Source of the DNA: Bacteroidota bacterium
GTDB taxonomy: Bacteria > Bacteroidota > Bacteroidia > Chitinophagales > Chitinophagaceae
Direction: 5' to 3'
NCBI GenBank assembly: GCA_029560415.1
Contig: JAKQKY010000057.1
Span: forward strand, 1 to 64,000
Length of the DNA: 64,000 nucleotides
Shown here: piece by piece, positions 9,129 to 17,082 of the stretch
Numbering within the stretch: the first letter of the stretch is position 1
How the letters are laid out: each line of letters begins with the position of its first letter
Made by a program: the position numbers and the translations under genes
The notes under the pieces: generated by a model
Databases searched by the model: none
Told to the model about the DNA's origin: nothing
Seen by the model: only the letters and a program-made list of their open reading frames with translations

Positions 9129-10038
9129 ACTTCCCATTATTATAATATGTATGTTCATGCTACTGCAGGCAGAAGCACAGGAACTCAATGCAAGGGTAAC
9201 GGTAGTGAGCACCCGCGTAGGAAACAACGTGAATAGAAATACATTTACCTCCCTTCAGACAGCACTTACCAATTTTCTGAATAACCGTAAATGGACAGGC
9301 GATAAGTTTGGTGCCAACGAAAAAGTAGATTGTAATTTCCTGCTTAATCTCGAAGCCACGAATGACGCCAACGTATATACCGCTTCTCTTACGATACAGT
9401 CTGCACGGCCTGCATTTAATTCAACCTATCTTTCTCCGATCATCAACTTTAAAGATGACAATGTCATTTTTAAATACATCGAATTTCAGCAACTTGAATT
9501 CAATGAGAACAGGGTATCCGGTTCCGACCCGCTCGTGTCGAATCTTACAGCCGTATTTGGTTATTATGCATTTGTAGTGCTGGGATTTGATTATGCTTCT
9601 TTTTCACCGCATGGCGGGGATGCGTTTTTCCAGAAGGCGCAGAACATTGTAAACAATGCTCCCGATGGAAGGAATATTTCGGGCTGGAAGGCATTTGACG
9701 GTATTCGTAACCGTTATTGGCTGGTTGAAAACATGCTTAACACCCGCTATTCGATCATGCACGATATATATTATAATTATTACCGGCTTGGTATGGATAA
9801 ATTGTATGAGGATGACAATGCTGCCCGCACAGAACTGCTGAACGTACTTAACCTCATGAATAATTTCAATACAGAGAATCCAAACACGATGATAAACCAG
9901 TTCTTTTTCCAGGGAAAATCTACTGAACTCATCAAGATTTTTTCAAAGGCGTTGCCACAGGATAAAGTAAGGGCCAAGGAACTATTGGCGAAAATGGATC
10001 TGACGAATGCTACCAAATACCAAGACGAACTTAAATGA
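9121..10038 (+). CDS. DUF4835 family secreted protein (PorD-like)
   Basis: A 305-residue protein with a signal peptide ending QAEAQ. The rest is the DUF4835 family found in Bacteroidota. Marks are QELNARVTVV, NFLNNRKWTGDKF, VFGYYAFVVLGFDYASF and GWKAFDGIRNRYWL. Recent databases, as I recall, link this family to type IX secretion under the name PorD. Nothing in the sequence proves that. The start ATG (9121) overlaps the coaBC stop by 8 bases. The upstream frame extension to 8983 lies wholly inside coaBC and is rejected. Confidence 0.8.
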   Translation: MRKLPIIIICMFMLLQAEAQELNARVTVVSTRVGNNVNRNTFTSLQTALTNFLNNRKWTGDKFGANEKVDCNFLLNLEATNDANVYTASLTIQSARPAFNSTYLSPIINFKDDNVIFKYIEFQQLEFNENRVSGSDPLVSNLTAVFGYYAFVVLGFDYASFSPHGGDAFFQKAQNIVNNAPDGRNISGWKAFDGIRNRYWLVENMLNTRYSIMHDIYYNYYRLGMDKLYEDDNAARTELLNVLNLMNNFNTENPNTMINQFFFQGKSTELIKIFSKALPQDKVRAKELLAKMDLTNATKYQDELK

Positions 10039-10391
10039 AGAACCTGCTGCTCCTGGTCATGATAACCAGCATTATTTCCTGCGGGTCAGAAAATGATATT
10101 CCTGATGGCATCCTCCCTCCACAAAAAATGGAACCTGTATTGTGGGATTACCTCCGTGCAGATGCATATACTACCGATTACCTGAAACGCGACAGTACCG
10201 TTAACGATACGCTGGAGAACCTGAAGTTGCAGCAAAAACTGTTTGCTTATTATAAAGTGAGCCGGGAAGATTTTTACAGAAGTTATGACTATTATATCAG
10301 CCATTCTGGTATGCTCACCAAGATCATCGACAGCATGCTGGCAAAGCAAAACCGGAAAAAGCCCGGGTATAAATTAATGGAAATTCAATAA
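10035..10391 (+). CDS. DUF4296 family lipoprotein
   Basis: A 118-residue small lipoprotein with signal and lipobox IISC at residues 13-16. The family signature is visible: ILPPQKMEPVLWDYLRAD near the N-terminus and YKVSREDFYRSYDYYISH in the second half. The role is unknown. The start overlaps the previous stop by 4 bases (ATGA), so it is translationally coupled to the DUF4835 gene and may work with it in the envelope. Confidence 0.8.
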   Translation: MKNLLLLVMITSIISCGSENDIPDGILPPQKMEPVLWDYLRADAYTTDYLKRDSTVNDTLENLKLQQKLFAYYKVSREDFYRSYDYYISHSGMLTKIIDSMLAKQNRKKPGYKLMEIQ

Positions 10392-10397
10392 TTCAAT

Positions 10398-11096
10398 ATG
10401 CAGAAAGTATATGATAACGCCGATAAGGCAATTGCAGATATTCAACATGGCAGTGTGATCATGCTGGGTGGTTTTGGGTTATGCGGTATCCCGGAAAATT
10501 GCATCACAGCCCTGGTAAAAAAGGGAGTACAACAACTCACCTGTATTTCAAATAATGCAGGCGTTGACGATTTCGGGATCGGCCTGATGCTGAAACAAAA
10601 GCAGGTTAAAAAAATGATCTCTTCGTATGTAGGGGAGAACGCCGAGTTTGAACGCCAGTTGCTGAGTGGTGAACTGGAAGTGGAACTTATACCGCAGGGA
10701 ACCCTGGCTACGCGTTGTATGGCGGCTGGTTACGGTATGCCGGCTGTATTCACTCCTGCCGGGGTTGGAACGGAAGTAGCCGAAGGAAAAGAGACCCGTA
10801 ATTTTAACGGTAAGGATTACCTGCTGGAGTACGCTTTTGAAGCTGATTACGCCATTGTAAAAGCCTGGAAAGGAGATACCATGGGAAACCTCGTTTATAA
10901 AGAAACGGCCCGTAATTTTAACCCGTTGATGGCCATGGCTGGAAAGATCACCATCGCCGAGGTGGAAGAACTGGTACCTGCCGGCGAACTCGATCCTAAC
11001 CTGGTGCATACACCGGGCATCTATGTACACCGGATATTCCAGGGAGAAAATTATGAAAAAAGGATAGAGCAACGAACCGTCAGGAAAAAGGGATAG
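10398..11096 (+). CDS. scoA: 3-oxoacid CoA-transferase subunit A
   Basis: Alpha subunit (232 residues) of a succinyl-CoA:3-ketoacid CoA transferase, which activates acetoacetate with succinyl-CoA. The CoA-transferase family I marks are GGFGLCGIPEN near residue 25 and the oxyanion-loop region CISNNAGVDDFGIG. It starts 6 bp after the DUF4296 gene, so it may be transcribed from the coaBC unit. The partner subunit follows 78 bp later. The exact acyl substrate is inferred from the family. Confidence 0.92.
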   Translation: MQKVYDNADKAIADIQHGSVIMLGGFGLCGIPENCITALVKKGVQQLTCISNNAGVDDFGIGLMLKQKQVKKMISSYVGENAEFERQLLSGELEVELIPQGTLATRCMAAGYGMPAVFTPAGVGTEVAEGKETRNFNGKDYLLEYAFEADYAIVKAWKGDTMGNLVYKETARNFNPLMAMAGKITIAEVEELVPAGELDPNLVHTPGIYVHRIFQGENYEKRIEQRTVRKKG

Positions 11097-11174
11097 TGGT
11101 TTAATAGTTACTAACGGTATAGGATAACCTGTGTATAATGCAGGAAAAATTTAAAACACTTCATTATCAAAGCA

Positions 11175-11831
11175 ATGGCATTAGATAAATACCAGATCGC
11201 ACAACAGATCGCGAAAGAGTTAAAGGATGGTTACTATGTTAACCTGGGGATCGGCATACCTACCCTGGTAGCCAACTATATCCCCGAAGGCATCAGTGTG
11301 GTGCTGCAAAGTGAAAACGGCCTTTTGGGCATGGGCCCATTCCCGGAAGAGGGGCAGGAAGATGCCGACCTGATCAATGCAGGCAAACAGACCATCACTA
11401 CCGTTGCCGGATCTTCTTTCTTTGATAGCGCATTGAGCTTTGGTATGATCCGTTCCGGGAAGGTGGATCTTACTGTTTTAGGCGCAATGGAAGTAAGCGA
11501 GAACGGCGATATTGCCAACTGGAAAATTCCGGGGAAGATGGTAAAAGGAATGGGCGGGGCAATGGATCTTGTTGCCAGCGCTAAAAATATCATCGTTGCC
11601 ATGATGCATACGAACCCAAAAGGTGAAAGCAAATTACTGCCCCAATGCTCGCTACCGTTAACGGGTATACGTTGTGTGAAAAAGATCGTGACCGATCTTG
11701 CCATGCTGGAAGTTACACCCGGCGGGTTTAAACTCCTCGAAAGGGCACCCGGTGTAACCGTGGAAGAAATTAAGCAAAAGACATCTGGTAAACTGATCGT
11801 AGAAGGAGATATCGCAGAAATGACATTTTAA
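11175..11831 (+). CDS. scoB: 3-oxoacid CoA-transferase subunit B
   Basis: Beta subunit (218 residues), carrying the catalytic glutamate in SENGLLGMG near residue 52. The GIGIPTLVANY stretch and the GGAMDLVASAK motif are also typical. With subunit A it forms the heterodimer that passes CoA between succinate and acetoacetate. A long bidirectional hairpin follows and separates it from the convergent pckA. Confidence 0.94.
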   Translation: MALDKYQIAQQIAKELKDGYYVNLGIGIPTLVANYIPEGISVVLQSENGLLGMGPFPEEGQEDADLINAGKQTITTVAGSSFFDSALSFGMIRSGKVDLTVLGAMEVSENGDIANWKIPGKMVKGMGGAMDLVASAKNIIVAMMHTNPKGESKLLPQCSLPLTGIRCVKKIVTDLAMLEVTPGGFKLLERAPGVTVEEIKQKTSGKLIVEGDIAEMTF

Positions 11832-11851
11832 CAATAGGTTTAATTCATAAA

Positions 11852-11898
11852 AAAAGGTTGATGAAGTACCAGGGTTTTGCCTGCTTCATCAACCTTTT
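11852..11898. terminator. Bidirectional terminator between scoB and pckA
   Basis: A 15-bp perfect stem AAAAGGTTGATGAAG/CTTCATCAACCTTTT with a 17-base loop. The A run on the left gives a long U tail for pckA transcripts. The right side gives a shorter one for scoB. Confidence 0.88.
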
Positions 11899-11916
11899 AT
11901 GTAGTAATTGATTTCC

Positions 11917-13521
11917 TTAAACTTTTGGTGCAGCAGCTAATGTTTCTTCGTTCACACCGCTCGCATATTTTTCAAAGTTCTTGATGAATTGAAGTGCAAG
12001 GTCTTTGGCCTTTGCATCATATTCTTCTTTATTGGCCCACGTATTCCTGGGATTCAAAACTTCTGTAGGAACACCCGGGCATTCCATCGGCATCATCATG
12101 CCAAACACGGGATGTGCTTCGTACGCAACGTTGTCGAGTTTTCCTTCCAGTGCTGCTGTGATCATTGCACGGGTATACCCAAGCTTCATCCGTTGTCCAA
12201 CCCCATAAGGGCCGCCACTCCAACCGGTATTGATCATCCACACATTTACATTGTGTTGGGTCATTTTCTTACCCAGCATTTCGGCGTATTTACCAGGATG
12301 TAATGGCAGGAAAGGTGCGCCGAAACAGGCACTGAAAGTAGATTTAGGTTCTGTAACTCCCGCTTCTGTACCGGCAACTTTTGCGGTATATCCACTGATA
12401 AATTGGTACATGGCTTGCCCGGCAGTAAGCTTACTGATCGGGGGTAGGATGCCATAAGCATCTGCGGTGAGGAAGAAAATATTTTTTGGCGTTTTACCGA
12501 TCGATGGTTCAAGTGCATTGCTGATAAAAGACAATGGATAGCTAACCCTGGTATTTTCGGTGATAGCCTTGCTGCTGAAATCGATCTTGTTAGTGCCTTC
12601 AATAAAAGTTACGTTTTCTACTAATGCACCTGGTTTGATGGCTCGAAAAATTTCCGGTTCTTTATCTTCACTCAGATCAATGGTTTTAGCATAGCAACCA
12701 CCTTCAAAATTGAATACTGAATCTTCCGTCCAGCCATGTTCATCATCCCCGATGAGTTTACGGTTTGGATCAGCGCTCAAGGTTGTTTTACCAGTTCCGC
12801 TTAATCCAAAGAAAATAGCCGTATCACCCTCATGACCCATGTTGGCCGAACAATGCATGCTCAAAACATTTTTCTGATGAGGAAGGATGAAGTTGAGAAT
12901 GGTGAAAATGCCTTTTTTCATTTCACCTGTATAACCGGTGCCTCCAATGAGGATCATTTTTTTAGAAAAGCTCACCATAGCAAAGTTGTGTTGACGGGTT
13001 CCGTCAGTTGCAGGATTGGCATGCAGGCTCGGAGCCTGGATGATATGCCATTCCGGGGTGAAATTTTCCAGTTCATCTTCTGTAGGCCTCAAAAACATGT
13101 TATAGGCAAATAGACTGTTGGCAGGAAGTTCGTTGATAACGCGGATGTTTAAACGATATTTGGGATCAGCACAGGCATAACAATCTCTCACCCAGATCTC
13201 TCTTCCACTCATGTGTTTGGTGATCTTTTCATACATCTGGTCGAAATACTTCGGTTCCAGTGGTATATTAAAATCATTCCAATGAACCGTATTTTCTGTC
13301 AGTTCATCTTTTACGGTGAATTTATCTTTTGGGCTACGACCGGTAAATTCGCCGGTGTTGATCAGCAACGCCCCGGTATCGTTCAAAACGCCGGCACCCC
13401 TTTCAATGGTTTGTGCTGTTAATTCTTCTGGTGTTTGTTGGTAATGTACTGGGTGCGAAATTTGCAAACCCATTTCCGTCAAAGCTTTTATCGGAGCTTC
13501 GATCATTGTTGATACTGACAT
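11917..13521 (-). CDS. pckA: Phosphoenolpyruvate carboxykinase (ATP)
   Basis: Converts oxaloacetate and ATP to PEP, the first step of gluconeogenesis, in the cytosol. The protein has 534 residues. The kinase P-loop GLSGTGKTTLS and the substrate-binding FTGRSPKDKF are intact, as are the GDDEHGW metal region and the ENTRVSYP motif. An upstream in-frame ATG at 13563 is less likely because a good -7 promoter box lies between it and 13521. The gene stands alone between its promoter and a bidirectional terminator. Confidence 0.96.
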   Translation of the reverse strand: MSVSTMIEAPIKALTEMGLQISHPVHYQQTPEELTAQTIERGAGVLNDTGALLINTGEFTGRSPKDKFTVKDELTENTVHWNDFNIPLEPKYFDQMYEKITKHMSGREIWVRDCYACADPKYRLNIRVINELPANSLFAYNMFLRPTEDELENFTPEWHIIQAPSLHANPATDGTRQHNFAMVSFSKKMILIGGTGYTGEMKKGIFTILNFILPHQKNVLSMHCSANMGHEGDTAIFFGLSGTGKTTLSADPNRKLIGDDEHGWTEDSVFNFEGGCYAKTIDLSEDKEPEIFRAIKPGALVENVTFIEGTNKIDFSSKAITENTRVSYPLSFISNALEPSIGKTPKNIFFLTADAYGILPPISKLTAGQAMYQFISGYTAKVAGTEAGVTEPKSTFSACFGAPFLPLHPGKYAEMLGKKMTQHNVNVWMINTGWSGGPYGVGQRMKLGYTRAMITAALEGKLDNVAYEAHPVFGMMMPMECPGVPTEVLNPRNTWANKEEYDAKAKDLALQFIKNFEKYASGVNEETLAAAPKV

Positions 13522-13546
13522 AGCAAGCAATATTTGGTTATGAGTA

Positions 13547-13554
13547 CAAAGGTA
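13547..13554 (-). promoter_or_regulatory. -7 box of the pckA promoter
   Basis: On the minus strand TACCTTTG fits TAnnTTTG. A TTTC lies 20 bases upstream as a weak -33. The leader would be about 20 bases to the ATG at 13521. In the rest of the 298-bp divergent spacer an AT-rich near-palindrome (13605-13619) is flanked by AACGGG/CCCGTT arms. No other signal is clear. Confidence 0.6.
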
Positions 13555-13819
13555 ACATTTCATTATTTTAAAAAGAAACCCTTAAACGGGTATCGATTCT
13601 GATGTAATATTTAATATTAGCCCGTTATTTTAGTAATTCATTAATAACTTACCGTTTTTTTATAAATAAAGTTTATCAATTGGGTATAATATTAAACAGT
13701 GTATATTTTTAATTTTATTTTACGAATTCCGGGCGTCATTCACGGTAATTTTTGGTAAAACGGTATCTTGTGTTTATATCAGGTTGAATTCAATTTTCAA
13801 AACAGAATAACTACCAGTA

Positions 13820-15109
13820 ATGAAATATCTTCCCTTAAATCCTTCCATTTTTGTTCAGAACCGTCAGCGTTTTACCGAAAGAATGGAAAAAAATGCCATT
13901 GCCATCTTTAACAGCAATGATGAATTGCCCACCAATGGCGATCAATTGTATCGATTCAAACAAAACTCCGATCTTTTCTGGCTTACCGGGATTGAGCAGG
14001 AAGACAGTATGTTGATCTTATTTCCCGGAAATCCGGATCCGAAATTCAGGGAAGTATTGGTGCTGGTAAGGCCCAATGAATTAAAGGAAAAATGGGATGG
14101 ACACCGGTTACGGGTAGATGAAGCCCGCACTATCTCTGGTATTCAAACAATAGTGTGGCTGGATGTAATAGACGGTTTATTGCAGCCATGGATCCATATA
14201 GCAGATACGATTTACCTCAACAGCAATGAAAATGACCGCAAGTCTAACCTGGTAGCGGTAAGGGATTACCGGTATGCTGCCATGATGAAAGAAAGATATC
14301 CACTACACCAGTACAGGAGAAGTGCTAAAATACTAAGAGACCTCAGGGCCATAAAAACTGCACTTGAAATTGAGGTGATGCAGAAGGCGATCGATATTAC
14401 GGATAATACCTTTCGCAGGCTGTTGCAATTTATCAGGCCGGGTGTGATGGAATATGAAATTGAGGCCGAAATATTTCATTCCTTTTTATCGAAAAGGGCT
14501 ACAGGTACGGCGTATGGCTCTATCATTGCCAGTGGCGACCGGGCCAGGGTGCTGCATTATGTGGAAAATAACCAGGAATGTAAGGATGGTGAATTAATCC
14601 TGATGGATTTTGGCGCCGAGTATGGAAATTATTGTGCCGACCTTACCCGAACGGTACCGGTTAGTGGCAAATTTGGCAGAAGGCAGAAAACGGTTTACAA
14701 TGCCTGCCTGCACCTGCATCATTATGCCGCCAGCATCCTTAAACCAGGTATCAGCATAGTAGATTATACCGAAAAAGTCGGCGATGAAGCAACCGTTGTT
14801 TTTCAAAAGATAGGGCTGCTCCGTAAATCAGATGTAAAAAATGAAGACCCTGAAAACAGGGCCTATCGTAAATATTTATACCATGGCATTTCTCATCACC
14901 TGGGAATTGATGTTCATGACCTGGGCACCCGGATAGAACCTATCAAAGCGGGTATGGTGTTTACCATTGAACCAGGAATTTATATTGAAGAAGAAAAAAT
15001 GGGTATCCGCATTGAAAATAATTACTGGATCACGAAGAATGGAAATAAAGACCTGATGAAAAATATTCCCATGACCGTAGAAGATATAGAAGCATTGATG
15101 AAGCGGTAA
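13820..15109 (+). CDS. pepP: Xaa-Pro aminopeptidase (aminopeptidase P type, M24B)
   Basis: Cleaves the N-terminal residue from peptides with proline second. Its 429 residues are normal for the family. An N-terminal creatinase-like domain (FKQNSDLFWLTGIEQ) is followed by the pita-bread domain. The dinuclear metal ligands are present in LMDFGAEYGNYCADLTRT (two Asp), GISHHLGIDVHD (His), FTIEPGIYIE (Glu) and GIRIENNY (Glu). No signal peptide is seen, so it is cytosolic. Confidence 0.94.
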   Translation: MKYLPLNPSIFVQNRQRFTERMEKNAIAIFNSNDELPTNGDQLYRFKQNSDLFWLTGIEQEDSMLILFPGNPDPKFREVLVLVRPNELKEKWDGHRLRVDEARTISGIQTIVWLDVIDGLLQPWIHIADTIYLNSNENDRKSNLVAVRDYRYAAMMKERYPLHQYRRSAKILRDLRAIKTALEIEVMQKAIDITDNTFRRLLQFIRPGVMEYEIEAEIFHSFLSKRATGTAYGSIIASGDRARVLHYVENNQECKDGELILMDFGAEYGNYCADLTRTVPVSGKFGRRQKTVYNACLHLHHYAASILKPGISIVDYTEKVGDEATVVFQKIGLLRKSDVKNEDPENRAYRKYLYHGISHHLGIDVHDLGTRIEPIKAGMVFTIEPGIYIEEEKMGIRIENNYWITKNGNKDLMKNIPMTVEDIEALMKR

Positions 15110-15147
15110 TACATTTGATACGAATATCTAATTGAATGGATGAATGC

Positions 15148-15163
15148 ATTGATTTGAATCAAT
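15148..15163. promoter_or_regulatory. Palindrome upstream of pssA
   Basis: Perfect inverted repeat ATTGATT-TG-AATCAAT, 31 bases before the pssA start. Its size and symmetry fit a repressor operator. The regulator is unknown. Confidence 0.4.
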
Positions 15164-15194
15164 CATTAAAATATCCACTTTAGTACAACAAAAC

Positions 15195-15953
15195 ATGAAA
15201 CAGATCCCCAACCTCTTTACCCTGCTTAATCTTGTATTCGGTTGCCTGGCCATTACGGCAACATTGCAAAATGGCATTGCGATTCAAAGCACAGCCGAAG
15301 GTGCCCAGTTCATTGATATTCCCGAACAGATCTGGATGGCATCTTTATTCATTGGATTGGCCGCAGTAGTTGATTTCCTGGATGGTTTTGTGGCCCGGTT
15401 ATTCAATGCCAGTTCTGATATGGGCAAACAACTCGATTCCCTGGCAGATGTAGTTAGTTTTGGGGTAGCCCCATCGATGATCATTTACCAGTTTCTGCGC
15501 ATGAGTTTTGCCCGGGAAGAATCGGGAATTGAAACATCGGTTTGGTATTTACTACCGGCATTTATCGTGGCTGCAGCCTCGGCATACCGCTTGGCAAAGT
15601 TTAACCTGGATACCAGGCAACAATATGGTTTCCGGGGAGTACCCACACCAGCGGCGGGTTTACTGGTAGCATCTTTTCCAATGATTTACTGGCATGCAGA
15701 ATCTGCGGCAGTAGCAGGACTTTTGCTGAATAAATGGGTATTGTATGCAGTGATCGTTTTAGTTTCCTGGTTGATGGTGAGCAATATTCCCATGATGGCC
15801 ATGAAATTCAGGAACAGTTCGGTAAAAGATAACATGCCAAAACTGATCCTGCTCGCCTTGTCTGTAGCAGCCATTGTATTGTTTCAATGGCTATCGGTGC
15901 CGGTTATTTTTATCACATACATTATTTTATCTTTGGTTTTTAAAAATAAATAA
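15195..15953 (+). CDS. pssA: CDP-diacylglycerol-serine O-phosphatidyltransferase
   Basis: Membrane enzyme making phosphatidylserine, the precursor of phosphatidylethanolamine. Its 252 residues hold about seven to eight hydrophobic segments. The CDP-alcohol phosphotransferase signature D-G-x2-A-R-x8-G-x3-D-x3-D is present, from LDGFVARLF through GKQLDSLADV near residues 64-85. It is 2 bp upstream of purS, so the two share a transcript. A 16-bp palindrome lies just upstream. Confidence 0.94.
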   Translation: MKQIPNLFTLLNLVFGCLAITATLQNGIAIQSTAEGAQFIDIPEQIWMASLFIGLAAVVDFLDGFVARLFNASSDMGKQLDSLADVVSFGVAPSMIIYQFLRMSFAREESGIETSVWYLLPAFIVAAASAYRLAKFNLDTRQQYGFRGVPTPAAGLLVASFPMIYWHAESAAVAGLLLNKWVLYAVIVLVSWLMVSNIPMMAMKFRNSSVKDNMPKLILLALSVAAIVLFQWLSVPVIFITYIILSLVFKNK

Positions 15954-15955
15954 TC

Positions 15956-16201
15956 ATGACTTACACAGCGCAAGTAAAAGTAATGCCATTAAGAGACCTG
16001 CTGGATCCACAGGGGAAAGCCGTGTTGGGAGGATTACAAAACCTGGGTGTTGTAGCAGTGTCGGATGTCAGGATCGGTAAGCATATCGATCTGCAGATAG
16101 ACGCCCCATCAAAAGAAGAAGCGTTGAATATTGCTTCTGAAGCCGCTAAAAAATTATTGTCGAACCCGGTGATGGAAATGTTTGAGATCACAGTGAATTG
16201 A
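15956..16201 (+). CDS. purS: Phosphoribosylformylglycinamidine synthase subunit PurS
   Basis: An 81-residue subunit that bridges PurQ and PurL in the fourth step of purine synthesis. The family pattern is clear: VKVMPLRDLLDPQGKAV at the N-terminus, VRIGKHIDLQID in the middle and a C-terminal NPVMEMFEI. It follows pssA by 2 bp, away from any purQ or purL in this window, so the three-subunit enzyme is encoded at dispersed sites. Confidence 0.93.
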   Translation: MTYTAQVKVMPLRDLLDPQGKAVLGGLQNLGVVAVSDVRIGKHIDLQIDAPSKEEALNIASEAAKKLLSNPVMEMFEITVN

Positions 16202-16321
16202 CAGTGATCAAATTTCCTGTTAGCAATTAATTTTTCCTGTTTTCAAAAAGGGAATGCATTTATTCATCAGTTTGAAAATATCTCACTTCGGATTTCAAAT
16301 TGATAAATTCTATAATTATTC

Positions 16322-16987
16322 ATGCTTTATATCATCCCTTCTCCCATCGGTAATCTTGCCGACTTCACCTACCGTGCTGTGGAGATCCTGCGGTCTGTAG
16401 ATTTGATCCTGGCAGAAGACACCCGAACATCCTCTGTGTTATTGAATCATTACCAGGTAAACAAACCCATCTCTCCGTATCATCAGCACAATGAACATAA
16501 AATTGTTTCCCATCTTTCTGATCAATTGCTTGCCGGTAAAACCATTGCATTAATAACCGATGCAGGTACACCTGGTATTAGCGATCCCGCTTTCTTACTG
16601 GTGCGGGAATGCATCCGTCACAACATAGAAGTGCAGTGCCTTCCCGGAGCTACCGCATTTGTACCTGCGCTTATCAATAGCGGTTTGCCGATCAATCGTT
16701 TTTGTTTTGAAGGATTTCTTCCTTTAAAAAAAGGAAGGCAAACGATGTTGAAAATGCTGGCTACTGAAGAGCGTACGATGGTATTTTATGAAAGCCCGAT
16801 GCGGCTTGTTAAAACCTTGTCACATTTTATTGAATACTTCGGCGCTGAGAGACCCTGTTGTGTAAGTCGCGAGCTCAGTAAAAAATTTGAAGAAAACAAA
16901 CGCGGAAGTTTGCAGGAAGTGCATGACCATTTCAATGCTAAAACAGTTAAGGGAGAGATCGTGATCGTAGTAGAAGGGAAAAATTAA
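16322..16987 (+). CDS. rsmI: 16S rRNA 2'-O-methyltransferase RsmI
   Basis: Methylates the 2'-O of C1402 in 16S rRNA, using SAM. It has a tetrapyrrole-methylase fold: YIIPSPIGNLADFTYRA at the N-terminus, AEDTRTSSVLL, then the SAM-binding ITDAGTPGISDP and the PGATAFVPAL loop. At 221 residues it lacks the C-terminal extension of the ~285-residue E. coli enzyme, as in many relatives from this phylum. Flanking spacers are 120 and 95 bp, so it is probably transcribed alone. Confidence 0.9.
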   Translation: MLYIIPSPIGNLADFTYRAVEILRSVDLILAEDTRTSSVLLNHYQVNKPISPYHQHNEHKIVSHLSDQLLAGKTIALITDAGTPGISDPAFLLVRECIRHNIEVQCLPGATAFVPALINSGLPINRFCFEGFLPLKKGRQTMLKMLATEERTMVFYESPMRLVKTLSHFIEYFGAERPCCVSRELSKKFEENKRGSLQEVHDHFNAKTVKGEIVIVVEGKN

Positions 16988-17082
16988 TTGCCAGCCAATC
17001 AAACCTAAACATCGTTTCTTTAACACATTAGAGTTTTTTTCCTGCCCGATTTTACCGAATTTAGCCCTTCTAAACTTTCAGG

